In this document: positions 41,987-51,312 of the stretch, piece by piece
Position numbering within the stretch: position 1 is the stretch's first letter
How the letters are laid out: every line of letters begins with the position of its first letter
Source of the DNA: Marinobacter manganoxydans MnI7-9
Lineage (GTDB): Bacteria > Pseudomonadota > Gammaproteobacteria > Pseudomonadales > Oleiphilaceae
NCBI RefSeq assembly: GCF_000235625.1
Contig: NZ_AGTR01000026.1
Coordinates: 62,001 to 126,000 of the forward strand
Length of the DNA stretch: 64,000 nucleotides
Reading direction: 5' to 3'
Translations under genes and position numbers: made by a program
The notes under the pieces: model-generated
Database searches by the model: none
Told to the model about the DNA's origin: nothing
Seen by the model: the letters and a program-made list of their open reading frames with translations, nothing else

Positions 41987-44900
41987 TCAGGACAGATTTT
42001 TAAGGAGGTCTTGCGCCTCTGCTTTCTGGTCTTCGTTTCCTTCAAGGGAGACTTCTTCCAGGATGTCGCGAGCTCCGTCGGCATCACCCATCTCGATGTA
42101 GGCCCGCGCGAGATCCAGTTTGGTAGCGGCCTCATCGGTTCCGGCCAAGAAGTCGAAATCGTCCTCGTCACCGAGTTCGCTTTCATCAATGTCCGCAACC
42201 TGCGATTTGCGCGACTCATCGGAAACCTCATCAGACGCAACCGGGAGATCAAGATCACTTTCAGGTGTCTCCGAGTCTTCGAGCTCATCAGTTACACCCA
42301 GTTGCTCGAGATCCTCGGCATCTTCAACCGTCTGTTCAGGATCCGCTTCCTCTGCATCGCCCTCACCGAGTGTGTCCTCAAGACCAAGCTCTTCATCAAG
42401 TGACGCCTCTTCGCTCTCCTCGGGGTTGGCTGAATCGGCAGAATCGGAAAACTCTTCCATCAGGGCCAGGTCTTCATCGGACACGTCCAGTTCCAGGTCG
42501 TCCAGCGAAGATTCTTCCATCTCACTGCCACCAAGCTCGTCTTCTTCACCGGCTACCTTGTCCAGTTCAGCATCGAGCTCGTCCAGGAATGACTCGTCCA
42601 ACGAATCAATATCAGATTCGCCGTCAGTGTCAGCAACCTGCTCAGTGCCCTCCTCGGATGCTGTTTCCGGTTTCCCTGCTGGCTGCTCCTCCGCCAGGTC
42701 TCCTTCTTCCAGATCACCCTCTTCCAGATCAAGGCTCAGGTCGTCATCAGAATCGTCGAGCTCCTGCTCTGCGCCGGATGGCTTGTCAGAGTCCTCTTCG
42801 AATTCCGAAGACAGATCCCAGTCTGTGGACTCCTCAAGCTCGGAGGTGTCTTCGGTCAAAGGCTTTTCTTCGTCCGATTCCAGCTCCAGGCCCGACAGAT
42901 CGTATTCGATCATATCGTCACGGCTTTCTTCTTTGCCCTCGCCGGATGCGTCCTCCTTGCTGGCCTCGGATTCGTCAAGCTCATCAAGCTCGAAATCAGA
43001 CAGGTCAGTCTCTGAAAGGTCCGAATCAAAGTCGCCAAACTCGTTCTCGGCCGGCTCTTCTTTCTCAGCATCGAACTGATCGGCGAGAAGTTCTTCAGAT
43101 TCAGGCTTGTCCTGCTTCTCAATGGACTCATCACCGGTTTCGTCAGAATCATAGGACGTAGCGAACGAATCGGAACGCAACTGAGATTCAAGGTCATCGA
43201 TGCTGGGCATCGACTCCGCCTCTTCCAGCCGTGCGCGCAGCTCGTTCGCGGTGGTCAGCGCTTCTTCATCGTCCAGAGCCTCGACCTCTCCGAATTGTTT
43301 TTCGAAAGAGTCGCGATCCTGGGTATCTGCGTAGACACCCAGCAGCTTCAGGCGCAGATCGGTGCGACTGGGCTCACGGGAAATTGCGGTTTCCAGAGCT
43401 TGGGCAGCCCGATCATGCTGGCCATAGGCAATGTAAGAGTCAGCCTCGGCCAGGGCGTCGCCCGCCGCAGATTGCTGATCCTCTTCATCCAGGCTCAGAT
43501 CGAAGGAATCCGTTTCTTCGTCGGTTTCATTGTTCAGCTGTTCGTAAAACGCCTTTTCCCGGTTTGCATTGCGGCGGGCAAGCAGCAGGAGAAGCAACAG
43601 CAGAACGATCAGACCGCCACCAAGGGCAATCTGATACATCGGATTACCAGTTATGGCATCAATAACGTTTCCGGGGAAACCTTTATCGGCAGCCGGAGCC
43701 TGTTGAGCAGGCTTGGGCGCAGGCTCTGCAGATTGCTCTGTTTGTGTCGGGGCTGGCTCCGCCGCCTCAGTTGCTTCAACCGCGTCATCGGTAGCCGCAA
43801 CCGCCGGCTCATCCGCTCCAGACATTTCCGCCTGTTCTGATGCATCACCGGCATCGGCACCCATCTGATCATCGGTTGCCTGATCGGAACCGGCCATTTC
43901 GTCAGTTTCATCGACCATAGCCTCGGACTCGGCCATGTCGCCTGATTCACCCGCAGCTTCCGCATCCCCAGCTTCACCGTCCATCATGTCCGAATCGACG
44001 GGTGCCGTATCACCTTCAACGGCCTCGTCCATGGCGACAGATTCCGCTGCTCCGTCATCGGCAGCCGGACTTTCAACGGGTGCGGTCTGCTCTCCCGTTT
44101 CATCACCAGCAGTCTGCTGCATTTCAGCAAGCTGGGTATTCTTGAGCTCAAGCAGGCGCTGCAGAGTCTGCACCTGGTCCTGCAGGTCCTCAACACGACT
44201 GTTCAGCTCATCGTTCTCCCGGCGAGCGCTTTCGAGCTCTTCCATCGCGACCGCTGTGCCGGCATCAACGCCGCCCGGCAGTTCGCTGTCACCGCCCGCG
44301 GAGCCACTTTCGCTGCCCTCACTGCCGGCGTCCTCGGACACCACGAGTTTGAGTTCATCACCTCCGGCGCCAGCCTGCTGTTGGGGCGCGGACGCTGCCT
44401 GCTGCTCGGCGGTTGCATCGACTGTGCGCTGGGGAGTCTGGAATTCCTGATTCTGCTGGGCAACCACGCGAGTAGCTTCAGCGCGAGTTCGACTCTGGAT
44501 CTGGTCCAAAGACGGGACACGCAGCACTTCACCGCGCTTCAGTCGATTGATGTTATTGCCAATGAATGCGTTCGGGTTCAGGTCCTGGATTGCTAGCATG
44601 ACCTGCTGCATAGAGACACTGTTGTCTGGACGCACTTGAGACGCGATGGTCCACAATGTGTCTGAAGCTCCGGTGGGCCCGAATGTATCAGCCTGATATC
44701 CGGAACCCAGCGACCGCTCGGCCTGAGCCTGGCGACGAACTGATTCGGCACTGCGAGTGGTCGTCGGTTGGCTGGTTGTCTGGGACGTGGAGACTGTTGG
44801 AGTGCTGACCTGTTCCTGCACGCCGGACTCTTCCGCGTATACAGGTGGATCCACCAGAACGGCGTATTCCCGCATTAACCGGCCGTTTGGCCAGGTCAAC

Positions 44901-45235
44901 TCAAGCAGGAAGTTGAGGTACGGTTCCCTCAGAGGTTCACGGGAGGACACATTGACAATGAGACTGCCATCATTGCCGGTGACCACCTGGAACCTGAGCT
45001 TACTGAGAAACTGGTTGCGATCCAGCCCCACCCGCTCATATGCCTGTTCCGAGGCAATATTGACGAACACGTCCGCTGGATTGACGCCACGGCTTTGGGG
45101 CAGAACAATCTCTGCGTCCAGTGGCTCGTTCAGATAGGACTGAAGTTCTATTTCACCCAGCCCCAGGGCCTGTGCGACGCCGGATCCGAGCCCTCCCGCC
45201 AGAGCCAGGGCAACCGCAAGCTTGCGTACCTTCAT
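41987..45235 (-). CDS. fimV: Type IV pilus and polarity hub protein FimV
   Basis: A 1082-residue inner-membrane protein. In P. aeruginosa FimV organises the pole, supports PilQ assembly and acts with FimL to activate CyaB. The order is: signal peptide (1-23); conserved periplasmic N-domain (LGLGEIELQSYLNEPLDAEI onward); LysM-like peptidoglycan-binding region near 185-240 (TLWTIASQVRPDNSVSMQQV); a coiled coil near 330-375 (ELESARRENDELNSRVEDL); one membrane helix near 535-555 (IALGGGLIVLLLLLLLLA). Next is a very acidic Asp/Glu-rich cytoplasmic stretch with a TPR-like segment near 595-640. The protein ends in the FimV C-terminal motif (LDLARAYIEMGDADGARDIL). It is preceded by AGGAAAAA. Neighbours truA and asd match pseudomonads. 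Confidence 0.95.
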   Translation of the reverse strand: MKVRKLAVALALAGGLGSGVAQALGLGEIELQSYLNEPLDAEIVLPQSRGVNPADVFVNIASEQAYERVGLDRNQFLSKLRFQVVTGNDGSLIVNVSSREPLREPYLNFLLELTWPNGRLMREYAVLVDPPVYAEESGVQEQVSTPTVSTSQTTSQPTTTRSAESVRRQAQAERSLGSGYQADTFGPTGASDTLWTIASQVRPDNSVSMQQVMLAIQDLNPNAFIGNNINRLKRGEVLRVPSLDQIQSRTRAEATRVVAQQNQEFQTPQRTVDATAEQQAASAPQQQAGAGGDELKLVVSEDAGSEGSESGSAGGDSELPGGVDAGTAVAMEELESARRENDELNSRVEDLQDQVQTLQRLLELKNTQLAEMQQTAGDETGEQTAPVESPAADDGAAESVAMDEAVEGDTAPVDSDMMDGEAGDAEAAGESGDMAESEAMVDETDEMAGSDQATDDQMGADAGDASEQAEMSGADEPAVAATDDAVEATEAAEPAPTQTEQSAEPAPKPAQQAPAADKGFPGNVIDAITGNPMYQIALGGGLIVLLLLLLLLARRNANREKAFYEQLNNETDEETDSFDLSLDEEDQQSAAGDALAEADSYIAYGQHDRAAQALETAISREPSRTDLRLKLLGVYADTQDRDSFEKQFGEVEALDDEEALTTANELRARLEEAESMPSIDDLESQLRSDSFATSYDSDETGDESIEKQDKPESEELLADQFDAEKEEPAENEFGDFDSDLSETDLSDFELDELDESEASKEDASGEGKEESRDDMIEYDLSGLELESDEEKPLTEDTSELEESTDWDLSSEFEEDSDKPSGAEQELDDSDDDLSLDLEEGDLEEGDLAEEQPAGKPETASEEGTEQVADTDGESDIDSLDESFLDELDAELDKVAGEEDELGGSEMEESSLDDLELDVSDEDLALMEEFSDSADSANPEESEEASLDEELGLEDTLGEGDAEEADPEQTVEDAEDLEQLGVTDELEDSETPESDLDLPVASDEVSDESRKSQVADIDESELGDEDDFDFLAGTDEAATKLDLARAYIEMGDADGARDILEEVSLEGNEDQKAEAQDLLKNLS

Positions 45236-45549
45236 GCTTTTTCCTTTCCAGTCTCCGTTATTCGTTACTGCTCTTTTTCAAACAGAATCGGACGAGGTTG
45301 GATGACTTTCGTCTTGATAATTCTCGTTATTATGTGTTCTTTTTAATTTTCAGTCCGGCAAGTATTGTTGATAAAACCTCTTTTATCAATCAATCAGCCG
45401 CAATCCTTGTACCATTTTTTTATCAATCACGCGGAACTACCTAGCGCTCTTGAAAATAACAGGGGCGGAGGCTGAAATCAGCCTCCGCCCCCTCACCGGT
45501 TTATCGAAACCGGACACAGTTGGCATTTATTGCCTCTGTGTAACAATTT
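45236..45549. promoter_or_regulatory. AT-rich fimV upstream region with operator-like palindrome
   Basis: A 314-nt gene-free stretch between asd and fimV. The part from about 45270 to 45430 is much more AT-rich than the surroundings. It contains a perfect 9-bp palindrome, TTGATAAAA / TTTTATCAA, with a CCTC spacer (45368-45389), and a third ATCAA at 45422-45426. One fimV promoter guess on the minus strand is TTGATA, 17 bp, AATACT overlapping the palindrome. No protein gene or known RNA is seen. The asd-side end carries two hairpins, listed separately. Confidence 0.4.
45462..45513 (-). terminator. Tandem hairpins, terminator of asd
   Basis: Reading on the minus strand after asd, the first hairpin is CCGGTTT/AAACCGG (45496-45513). 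A long GC stem follows, GGGGCGGAGGCT/AGCCTCCGCCCC (45462-45491), and then TGTTATTTT. The second hairpin is a strong intrinsic terminator that separates the leu-asd genes from fimV. The role of the first is unclear. Confidence 0.85.
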
Positions 45550-46665
45550 TTAACGCTCCTGAAGGATCCGGAGCATACGGCGCAGCGGCTCAGCAGCCCC
45601 CCACAGGAGCTGATCACCCACCGTAAACGCGGAAATGTATTCCGGCCCCATGGTCAGCTTGCGGATACGGCCGATAGGAACGCTCAAGGTACCGGTCACC
45701 TTCGCTGGAGTAAGTTCCTCAATGGTCGCATCACGGTCATTGGGAATCACTTTCACCCAGTCATTCGCTTTCGCAAGGATCGACTCGATTTCAGAAACCG
45801 GGAGATCCTTCTTCAGCTTGATTGTCAGCGCCTGACTGTGGGAGCGCATTGCGCCAATCCGCACACAGATGCCGTCGATGGGAATCGGGTTATCGGAGCG
45901 CCCGAGAATTTTGTTGGTCTCGACCCCCGCCTTCCACTCTTCCTTGCTCATGCCGTTGTCGAGCTGCTTGTCGATGAACGGGATAAGACTGCCGGCCAGG
46001 GGCACCTGGAAGTGCTCGGTCGGGAAGCCGTCCGAACGCATGGTTTCGGTTACCTTGCGGTCAATCTCCAGAATCGCGGAGGAAGGATCATCCAGCTCGG
46101 ACTGGACGCTTTTGTTGAGCTCGCCCATCTGGTTCAACAGCTCGCGCATGTTCTGAGCGCCAGAACCGGAAGCCGCCTGATAAGTCATGGGCGACACCCA
46201 CTCGATCAGATCCTGTTCAAGCAGGCCACCCAAAGCCAGCATCATAAGGCTCACGGTGCAGTTACCACCGATGTAGTCCTTGACGCCTTTCTCAAGCGCA
46301 GCATCAATCACGTTTCGGTTGACCGGATCCAGAACAATCACAGAGTGGTCGACCATCCGCAGGGTGGAGGCTGCATCAATCCAGTAACCTTCCCAGCCCG
46401 CGTCACGGAGCTTCTGATAAACCGCGCCGGTGTAGTCGCCACCCTGACAGGTCACGATGACATCCATGGTTTTCAGAATCTCGACGTCAAACGCGTCCTG
46501 CAGAGGAGGAACGTCGTCTTTTCCCACGTCCGGCGCAGGCTTGCCAGCCTGGGATGTGGTGAAAAACACCGGTTCGATATCGGCGAAATCGTTTTCTTCA
46601 CGCATGCGTTGCATGAGGACCGAGCCCACCATGCCACGCCAACCTACAAGTCCAACTCGCTTCAT
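45550..46665 (-). CDS. asd: Aspartate-semialdehyde dehydrogenase
   Basis: A 371-residue NADPH enzyme that reduces beta-aspartyl phosphate to aspartate semialdehyde, the branch point to lysine/diaminopimelate, threonine and methionine. The nucleophile is C136 in [10 protein letters not shown] and the cofactor loop is [15 protein letters not shown]. The catalytic His lies in [13 protein letters not shown] near residue 275. The length equals that of the E. coli-type enzyme. It sits 131 nt downstream of leuB on the same strand. That spacer shows only a weak hairpin (GGCAAC/GTTGCC near 46740) and no gene. Confidence 0.97.
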   Translation of the reverse strand: MKRVGLVGWRGMVGSVLMQRMREENDFADIEPVFFTTSQAGKPAPDVGKDDVPPLQDAFDVEILKTMDVIVTCQGGDYTGAVYQKLRDAGWEGYWIDAASTLRMVDHSVIVLDPVNRNVIDAALEKGVKDYIGGNCTVSLMMLALGGLLEQDLIEWVSPMTYQAASGSGAQNMRELLNQMGELNKSVQSELDDPSSAILEIDRKVTETMRSDGFPTEHFQVPLAGSLIPFIDKQLDNGMSKEEWKAGVETNKILGRSDNPIPIDGICVRIGAMRSHSQALTIKLKKDLPVSEIESILAKANDWVKVIPNDRDATIEELTPAKVTGTLSVPIGRIRKLTMGPEYISAFTVGDQLLWGAAEPLRRMLRILQER

Positions 46666-46796
46666 GTGCGATCTTCAGACCTCGTTTTATGCCCGCCCCA
46701 TGCCTTTATCGCTGGCAGGGACAGGATGGGTGATCCCGCGGCAACTGCATCGCGTTGCCGTCGGGTCTCAAATACGCCTGTCAGGGCCTGGCCTCT

Positions 46797-47870
46797 TTAC
46801 AGTGCAGCCAGAACCGCCTCCCCCATTTCCCGGGTGGACACTTTCTTTGCGCCCTCAGACATGATGTCCGCTGTTCGCAGACCCTGATCCAGGACCTTGC
46901 TGACCGCCGCTTCAATGGCTTCAGCAGCTTTTTCCTCATTCAGGCTGTACCGCAGCATCATGGCAGCACTGAGGATGGTGGCCAGCGGATTGGCAATGCC
47001 CTGCCCGGCAATATCCGGCGCAGACCCGTGGCAGGGCTCATACATGCCCTGCTTTTCGGAGTTCAGCGACGCCGATGGCAACATGCCGATCGAGCCGGTG
47101 AGCATAGCCGCTTCGTCCGAAAGAATATCACCAAACATGTTGCCAGTCACAATCACGTCAAACTGCTTGGGGGCACGGACCAGCTGCATGGCGGCATTGT
47201 CCACGTACATATGAGACAGCTCCACGTCCGGATATTCCCGGCGGAGATCGTTCATGATTTCCCGCCATAGAACAGTCACTTCCAGCACGTTGGCTTTGTC
47301 CACGGAGCACAGCTTTTTGCCCCGCTGCTGCGCGGCCTCAAAAGCCACCCGCCCGATACGACGAATTTCCGATTCTGTGTAGGCGTAGGTGTTGTAACCC
47401 TGGCGCTCTCCGCTCTCAAGTTCGCGCACACCGCGCGGCTGACCAAAATAGATGCCGCCAGTCAGTTCACGGACAATCATGATATCCAGCCCGGAAACAA
47501 CTTCCGGCTTCAGAGAAGAGGCGGACGCCAGTTGCGGATAAAGAATTGCCGGGCGCAGGTTTGCAAACAGGTCCAGGTTAGAGCGCAACCCCAGCAACCC
47601 CTTCTCCGGGCGCTTGGCCATCGGCAGACTGTCCCACTGAGGACCGCCCACGGCACCCAGAAGGATCGCGTCGGCTCTGGTGGCCTTTTCGAGGGTTTCA
47701 TCCGGCAGCGGTGTGTCGGTTTCATCAATCGCCGCACCGCCCACGAGGCCGGACTCGAAATTCAGGCCGAGACTGAACTGATCATTGATCTTGTTGAGCA
47801 CTTTTTCCGCTTCAGCGACAATTTCCGGACCGATACCGTCGCCGGGAAGCATCAGGATAGTTCTGGGCAT
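46797..47870 (-). CDS. leuB: 3-isopropylmalate dehydrogenase
   Basis: A 357-residue NAD-dependent decarboxylating dehydrogenase, the third step of leucine synthesis. It has the N-terminal [11 protein letters not shown], the substrate motif [11 protein letters not shown] and the metal/NAD region [27 protein letters not shown] choose the ATG at 47870 because AAGGAAAAAAC precedes it and [12 protein letters not shown] is the usual start; the ATG at 47888 would add six residues. It lies 59 nt after leuD in the leuC-leuD-leuB order. Confidence 0.96.
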   Translation of the reverse strand: MPRTILMLPGDGIGPEIVAEAEKVLNKINDQFSLGLNFESGLVGGAAIDETDTPLPDETLEKATRADAILLGAVGGPQWDSLPMAKRPEKGLLGLRSNLDLFANLRPAILYPQLASASSLKPEVVSGLDIMIVRELTGGIYFGQPRGVRELESGERQGYNTYAYTESEIRRIGRVAFEAAQQRGKKLCSVDKANVLEVTVLWREIMNDLRREYPDVELSHMYVDNAAMQLVRAPKQFDVIVTGNMFGDILSDEAAMLTGSIGMLPSASLNSEKQGMYEPCHGSAPDIAGQGIANPLATILSAAMMLRYSLNEEKAAEAIEAAVSKVLDQGLRTADIMSEGAKKVSTREMGEAVLAAL

Positions 47871-47929
47871 GTTTTTTCCTTGTTCCATTCCTTCAGGTCG
47901 AATTAGAGCCAGCGTAATCGGACTGCCTA

Positions 47930-48577
47930 TTACCGCCCAGCACCAAACAGCCAGGGCGCAGTTTTACGGCGGCTATCTTCGTAAGACCGGATCAGCTCAG
48001 CATCTTCCAGCGTCACGCCAATATCATCCAGGCCGTTCAGCAGGCAATGACGACGGAAATCATCCACCTCAAAGGTAAAGGTTTCGCCGGATGGGGTAGT
48101 TACAGTCCTGGCTTCCAGGTCGACTGCCAACTGATAGCCTTCACTCTGCTCCACTTCCCGGAATAAACGATCGACAATTTCCTCTGGAAGAATAATGGGT
48201 AACAACCCGTTCTTAAAGCAGTTATTATAGAAAATATCGGCAAAACTCGGAGCAATAATCACCCGGAACCCGAAATCCTCCAGAGCCCAGGGTGCGTGCT
48301 CCCGGCTTGAACCACAGCCAAAGTTACGTCGCGCCAACAATACACTGGCGTTCTTGTAGCGGTCCTGATTCAGGACAAAATCCGGATTAATCGGACGGGT
48401 GGAACAATCCTGATCCGGTTTGCCTTCATCCATATACCGCAACTCATCAAACAGGTTCGGGCCGAAGCCCGTGCGCTTGATGGACTTCAGAAACTGCTTG
48501 GGAATAATCATGTCCGTATCCACGTTGGAACGGTCCATGGGGGCGACAACGCCCTGGTGTTGCTTCAATGCGCGCAT
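47930..48577 (-). CDS. leuD: 3-isopropylmalate dehydratase small subunit
   Basis: A 215-residue aconitase-family swivel domain that pairs with LeuC to isomerise 2-isopropylmalate to 3-isopropylmalate. Signatures are [12 protein letters not shown] and [43 protein letters not shown]. The length is normal. The ATG follows GGAGAG and lies 16 nt after leuC, so the two subunits are cotranscribed. Confidence 0.97.
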   Translation of the reverse strand: MRALKQHQGVVAPMDRSNVDTDMIIPKQFLKSIKRTGFGPNLFDELRYMDEGKPDQDCSTRPINPDFVLNQDRYKNASVLLARRNFGCGSSREHAPWALEDFGFRVIIAPSFADIFYNNCFKNGLLPIILPEEIVDRLFREVEQSEGYQLAVDLEARTVTTPSGETFTFEVDDFRRHCLLNGLDDIGVTLEDAELIRSYEDSRRKTAPWLFGAGR

Positions 48578-48593
48578 GGTTCTCTCCTGTGGA

Positions 48594-50012
48594 TCAGTTC
48601 ATCAGCTCACGGACATCAACGAAATGACCGGTTACTGCGGCAGCAGCAGCCATGGCCGGGCTCACCAGATGGGTACGCCCGCCAAAGCCCTGACGGCCCT
48701 CGAAGTTCCGGTTCGACGTGGAAGCACAATGCTCCCCCTGCCCCAGCTTGTCGGCGTTCATGGCCAGACACATCGAACAGCCCGGGTCGCGCCACTCAAG
48801 ACCGGCTTCGATAAAGATCTTGTCCAGACCTTCCTGCTCCGCCTGGGCTTTCACCAGACCGGAACCGGGAACCACCATGGCCTGCTTCAGAATCGGCGAC
48901 ACCTTCCGCCCTTTCACCACGGCCGCGGCCTCGCGCAGATCCTCAATCCGGCTGTTGGTACAGGAGCCAATGAACACACGATCCAGCTTGATATCGGTAA
49001 TCGCCATATTGGGCTGCAAACCCATGTACTTGAGAGCGCGAACAATGCCTTCACGCTTGATCGGATCGGCTTCCTGTTCCGGATCGGGCACCTTGCCATC
49101 AATTCCGGCCACCATTTCAGGCGACGTACCCCAGCTCACCTGCGGCTGGATTTCCGAGCCTTCGAGCTCAACAACCTTGTCGAAGACTGCATCGCTATCG
49201 CTATGCAAGGTGCGCCAGTATTCAACTGCAGCATCCCACTGCCCGCCCTTGGGCCCAAACGGACGATTGCGAACGTATTCGATGGTGGTGTCATCAACCG
49301 CTACCATACCAACCCGCGCACCGGCTTCGATGGACATGTTGCAGATGGTCATCCGCCCTTCCATGCTCAGGCCCCGGATGGCTTCGCCGCCAAACTCAAT
49401 GGCGTGCCCGGTACCACCGGCAGTCCCGATTTTGCCAATGATGGCCAGCACAACATCCTTGCCGGTAACGCCCGGACCCAGCTTGCCATTGACCTTCACC
49501 AGCATGTTTTTCATTTTCTGCTGCACCAGGCACTGGGTAGCCAGCACATGCTCAACTTCACTGGTGCCAATACCATGAGCCAGGCAACCGAAAGCACCGT
49601 GGGTAGATGTATGGGAATCCCCACAAACAATACTCATGCCCGGCAACGTTGCGCCCTGCTCGGGCCCGATAACGTGCACGATGCCCTGGCGTTGATCCTT
49701 GATCTTGAACTCTAGAATCCCGAACTCGTCGCAGTTCTTGTCCAGTGTTTCCACCTGGATCCGGGAAACCGGGTCAACAATACCTTCGACACCACGATCA
49801 CGATCCGTGGTAGGCACGTTGTGGTCCGGCGTCGCAATGTTGGCATCAATCCGCCACGGCTTCCGCCCCGCCAGACGCAGGCCTTCAAATGCCTGGGGTG
49901 ATGTCACTTCGTGCAGTAACTGACGATCGATATAAATCAACGCGGAGCCGTCATCGCGCTGTTTGACGAGATGATCGTCCCACAATTTGTCGTATAAGGT
50001 TTTGCCCGCCAT
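48594..50012 (-). CDS. leuC: 3-isopropylmalate dehydratase large subunit
   Basis: A 472-residue aconitase-family subunit carrying the [4Fe-4S] cluster that activates the substrate hydroxyl. Cluster cysteines lie in [17 protein letters not shown] (near residue 347) and in [13 protein letters not shown] (near 407 and 410). [16 protein letters not shown] is the conserved N-terminal motif. It is the first gene of leuC-leuD-leuB. A promoter and a LysR-type binding motif lie upstream, in front of a divergent LysR gene. Confidence 0.97.
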   Translation of the reverse strand: MAGKTLYDKLWDDHLVKQRDDGSALIYIDRQLLHEVTSPQAFEGLRLAGRKPWRIDANIATPDHNVPTTDRDRGVEGIVDPVSRIQVETLDKNCDEFGILEFKIKDQRQGIVHVIGPEQGATLPGMSIVCGDSHTSTHGAFGCLAHGIGTSEVEHVLATQCLVQQKMKNMLVKVNGKLGPGVTGKDVVLAIIGKIGTAGGTGHAIEFGGEAIRGLSMEGRMTICNMSIEAGARVGMVAVDDTTIEYVRNRPFGPKGGQWDAAVEYWRTLHSDSDAVFDKVVELEGSEIQPQVSWGTSPEMVAGIDGKVPDPEQEADPIKREGIVRALKYMGLQPNMAITDIKLDRVFIGSCTNSRIEDLREAAAVVKGRKVSPILKQAMVVPGSGLVKAQAEQEGLDKIFIEAGLEWRDPGCSMCLAMNADKLGQGEHCASTSNRNFEGRQGFGGRTHLVSPAMAAAAAVTGHFVDVRELMN

Positions 50013-50062
50013 GGTTCTCTCTCACTCTCTGGGGGTTTTTGGTTCTGACGTTTGATAACGGT

Positions 50063-50092
50063 ATCTTACCGCCTGCGACCGGATAACCTCAA
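50063..50092 (-). promoter_or_regulatory. leuC promoter
   Basis: On the minus strand TTGAGG (50087-50092) is followed after 18 bp by TAAGAT (50063-50068). The start would be near 50056, giving a leader of about 44 nt. No leader peptide with leucine codons or attenuator hairpin is visible, which argues for activator control rather than attenuation. Confidence 0.55.
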
Positions 50093-50117
50093 TTCATGTT
50101 TTTTATCTATCGCATGC

Positions 50118-50136
50118 CTTATGGTAATACTTTAAG
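50118..50136. promoter_or_regulatory. LysR-type recognition site upstream of leuC
   Basis: CTTA-N11-TAAG is a perfect interrupted dyad with the T-N11-A form typical of LysR-family activators. It is centred about 70 bp before the predicted leuC start, the usual place for the recognition half-site. The divergent LysR gene begins about 300 bp away and is the obvious candidate to bind it. Confidence 0.55.
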
Positions 50137-50157
50137 ATTCTGAGAAGGTCGCATGAA

Positions 50158-50250
50158 GGGATAAGCCTCCCAAAACACGCCCGTAAATACATCCATGTAG
50201 GGCTCGGTCGCGCCATCCCTGGCGCTCCACGGTTTTGGGAGGCTCATCCC
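50158..50250 (-). repeat. Structured repeat, copy A
   Basis: A 93-bp element: two 19-bp arms (50158-50176 and 50232-50250, one mismatch) enclose a 55-nt core. Read on the minus strand, the core contains the hairpin GCGCC-AGGGAT-GGCGC and the hairpin TACAT-GG-ATGTA. The core closely matches those of copies B and C, while the arms do not. It is not protein-coding and contains no start or ribosome-binding site of note. Confidence 0.85.
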
Positions 50251-50295
50251 TCCATACTCCCCATGCGCTGCGGATATTGGCCACACTCTGGGGAG

Positions 50296-50400
50296 CGGGT
50301 TGGAGCAGCGTTTTCAAAACCGTAGAGGGCCAGGGATGGCCCGATTCGAGCCCACATGGACGTGCTTGTCGGCGTGTTTTGAAAACGCTGTTCCAACTCG
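50296..50400 (+). repeat. Structured repeat, copy B
   Basis: A 105-bp element: 25-bp arms (50296-50320 and 50376-50400, two mismatches) around a 55-nt core. The first core hairpin is GGGCC-AGGGAT-GGCCC, a compensatory variant of that in copy A. It lies in opposite orientation to A, with a 45-bp spacer that holds a CTCCCC/GGGGAG inverted repeat (50257-50295). It ends 36 bp before the LysR start codon. Confidence 0.85.
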
Positions 50401-50436
50401 GGACCTTCGGCCAAATTGAAAATCAGGAACGAATGC

Positions 50437-51309
50437 ATGGATTCAAACGCATTAAAAGCTTTTCTGACCATTGTCGATCAGGGCTCCTTCTCAGAAGCCG
50501 CGGAAATCCTGCACCTGACACAGCCGGCCATCTCGAAACGTTTGGCTGCCCTGGAAAACCAGCTTGGCACCAGCCTGATCGATCGTAGCCACCGCCAGAT
50601 TCGTCTGACTGATGCCGGCAGTCGTTTGCTTCCCCATGCACGTCGGATCCTCGATGAAATTCACAACGCCCGGGTGGCGTTGTCGCCGGACTCTGGACAA
50701 GTCCAGGGCGAGCTGCAAATCATCGCCAGCCATCACATCGGTCTGCATCATTTGCCAAATTGGCTACGACGGTTCAAACGGGAATACCCTCAGGTGTCCA
50801 TCAACCTGCAGTTCATGGAATCCGATGCCGCCTACGAGCAGATGCGTAAACGTAATGCGGAGCTGGCATTCGTGACGCTGAGTGACAGCATGGAACCGAG
50901 CTTTCATGTGTTTGCCCAATGGCCGGACCAGATGGTGTTTGTGGTGGGCGCCGAGCACCCCCTGGCGTCACTCGAAAATCCGAGGCTTACAGACCTAGCA
51001 GACCACCCGGCACTATTGCCCGACACCAGCACCGCAACCTATCGGGTTGTGAGCCGGTTGTTTCTGGAGGCGAATCTGCACCTGAACCCGCAAATGCCAA
51101 CCAACTACCTGGAAACCATCAAGATGATGACCAGTGTGGGCCTGGGCTGGAGTGTGCTGCCCCTGCGCATGATTGACGACAGCCTTAGGGTACTGGATGT
51201 GGGCAAGCCAGTTTCTCGTGTCCTCGGGGGGATCGGGTTATCCGGGCGGCAGCTCAGCAACGCGGCCAAAGCGTTACTCACCATCGTGCAGGAAGAGGAA
51301 AGCGCCTGA
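50437..51309 (+). CDS. LysR-family transcriptional regulator
   Basis: A 290-residue LysR regulator. The N-terminal winged helix-turn-helix is at about residues 1-60 (ALKAFLTIVDQGSFSEAAEILHLTQPAISKRLAALE). The periplasmic-binding-type effector domain spans about 88-285. The start is the ATG at 50437, with AGGA at about 9 nt; a TTG at 50416 in frame is less likely. Being divergent from leuC, with a LysR-type dyad in the leuC promoter, it probably regulates leuCDB. The effector may be a leucine pathway intermediate, but that is inference. It is convergent with the MFS gene, 3 nt apart, with no terminator visible. Confidence 0.88.
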   Translation: MDSNALKAFLTIVDQGSFSEAAEILHLTQPAISKRLAALENQLGTSLIDRSHRQIRLTDAGSRLLPHARRILDEIHNARVALSPDSGQVQGELQIIASHHIGLHHLPNWLRRFKREYPQVSINLQFMESDAAYEQMRKRNAELAFVTLSDSMEPSFHVFAQWPDQMVFVVGAEHPLASLENPRLTDLADHPALLPDTSTATYRVVSRLFLEANLHLNPQMPTNYLETIKMMTSVGLGWSVLPLRMIDDSLRVLDVGKPVSRVLGGIGLSGRQLSNAAKALLTIVQEEESA

Positions 51310-51312
51310 GGT

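Noticed and set aside
42120-43079. Ser-rich open frame opposite fimV
   Set aside because: Ser and Arg runs are the antisense reading of the GAA/GAT/TCG-rich acidic tail of fimV. No start signal is present.
46666-46796. Possible terminator or regulatory hairpin between leuB and asd
   Set aside because: Only a short GGCAAC/GTTGCC pairing near 46740 without a T-run; not enough for a call.
50158-50400. Repeats A and B considered as a CRISPR array or integron attC sites
   Set aside because: There are only two adjacent copies, in opposite orientation, with long self-complementary arms and no cas or integrase genes. attC sites conserve the ends, whereas here the core is conserved.
50132-50588. Short open frames running through the repeat copies A and B
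   Set aside because: They are generated by the inverted repeats and run into the LysR gene. The frames are not shared between copies, so the repeats are not coding.
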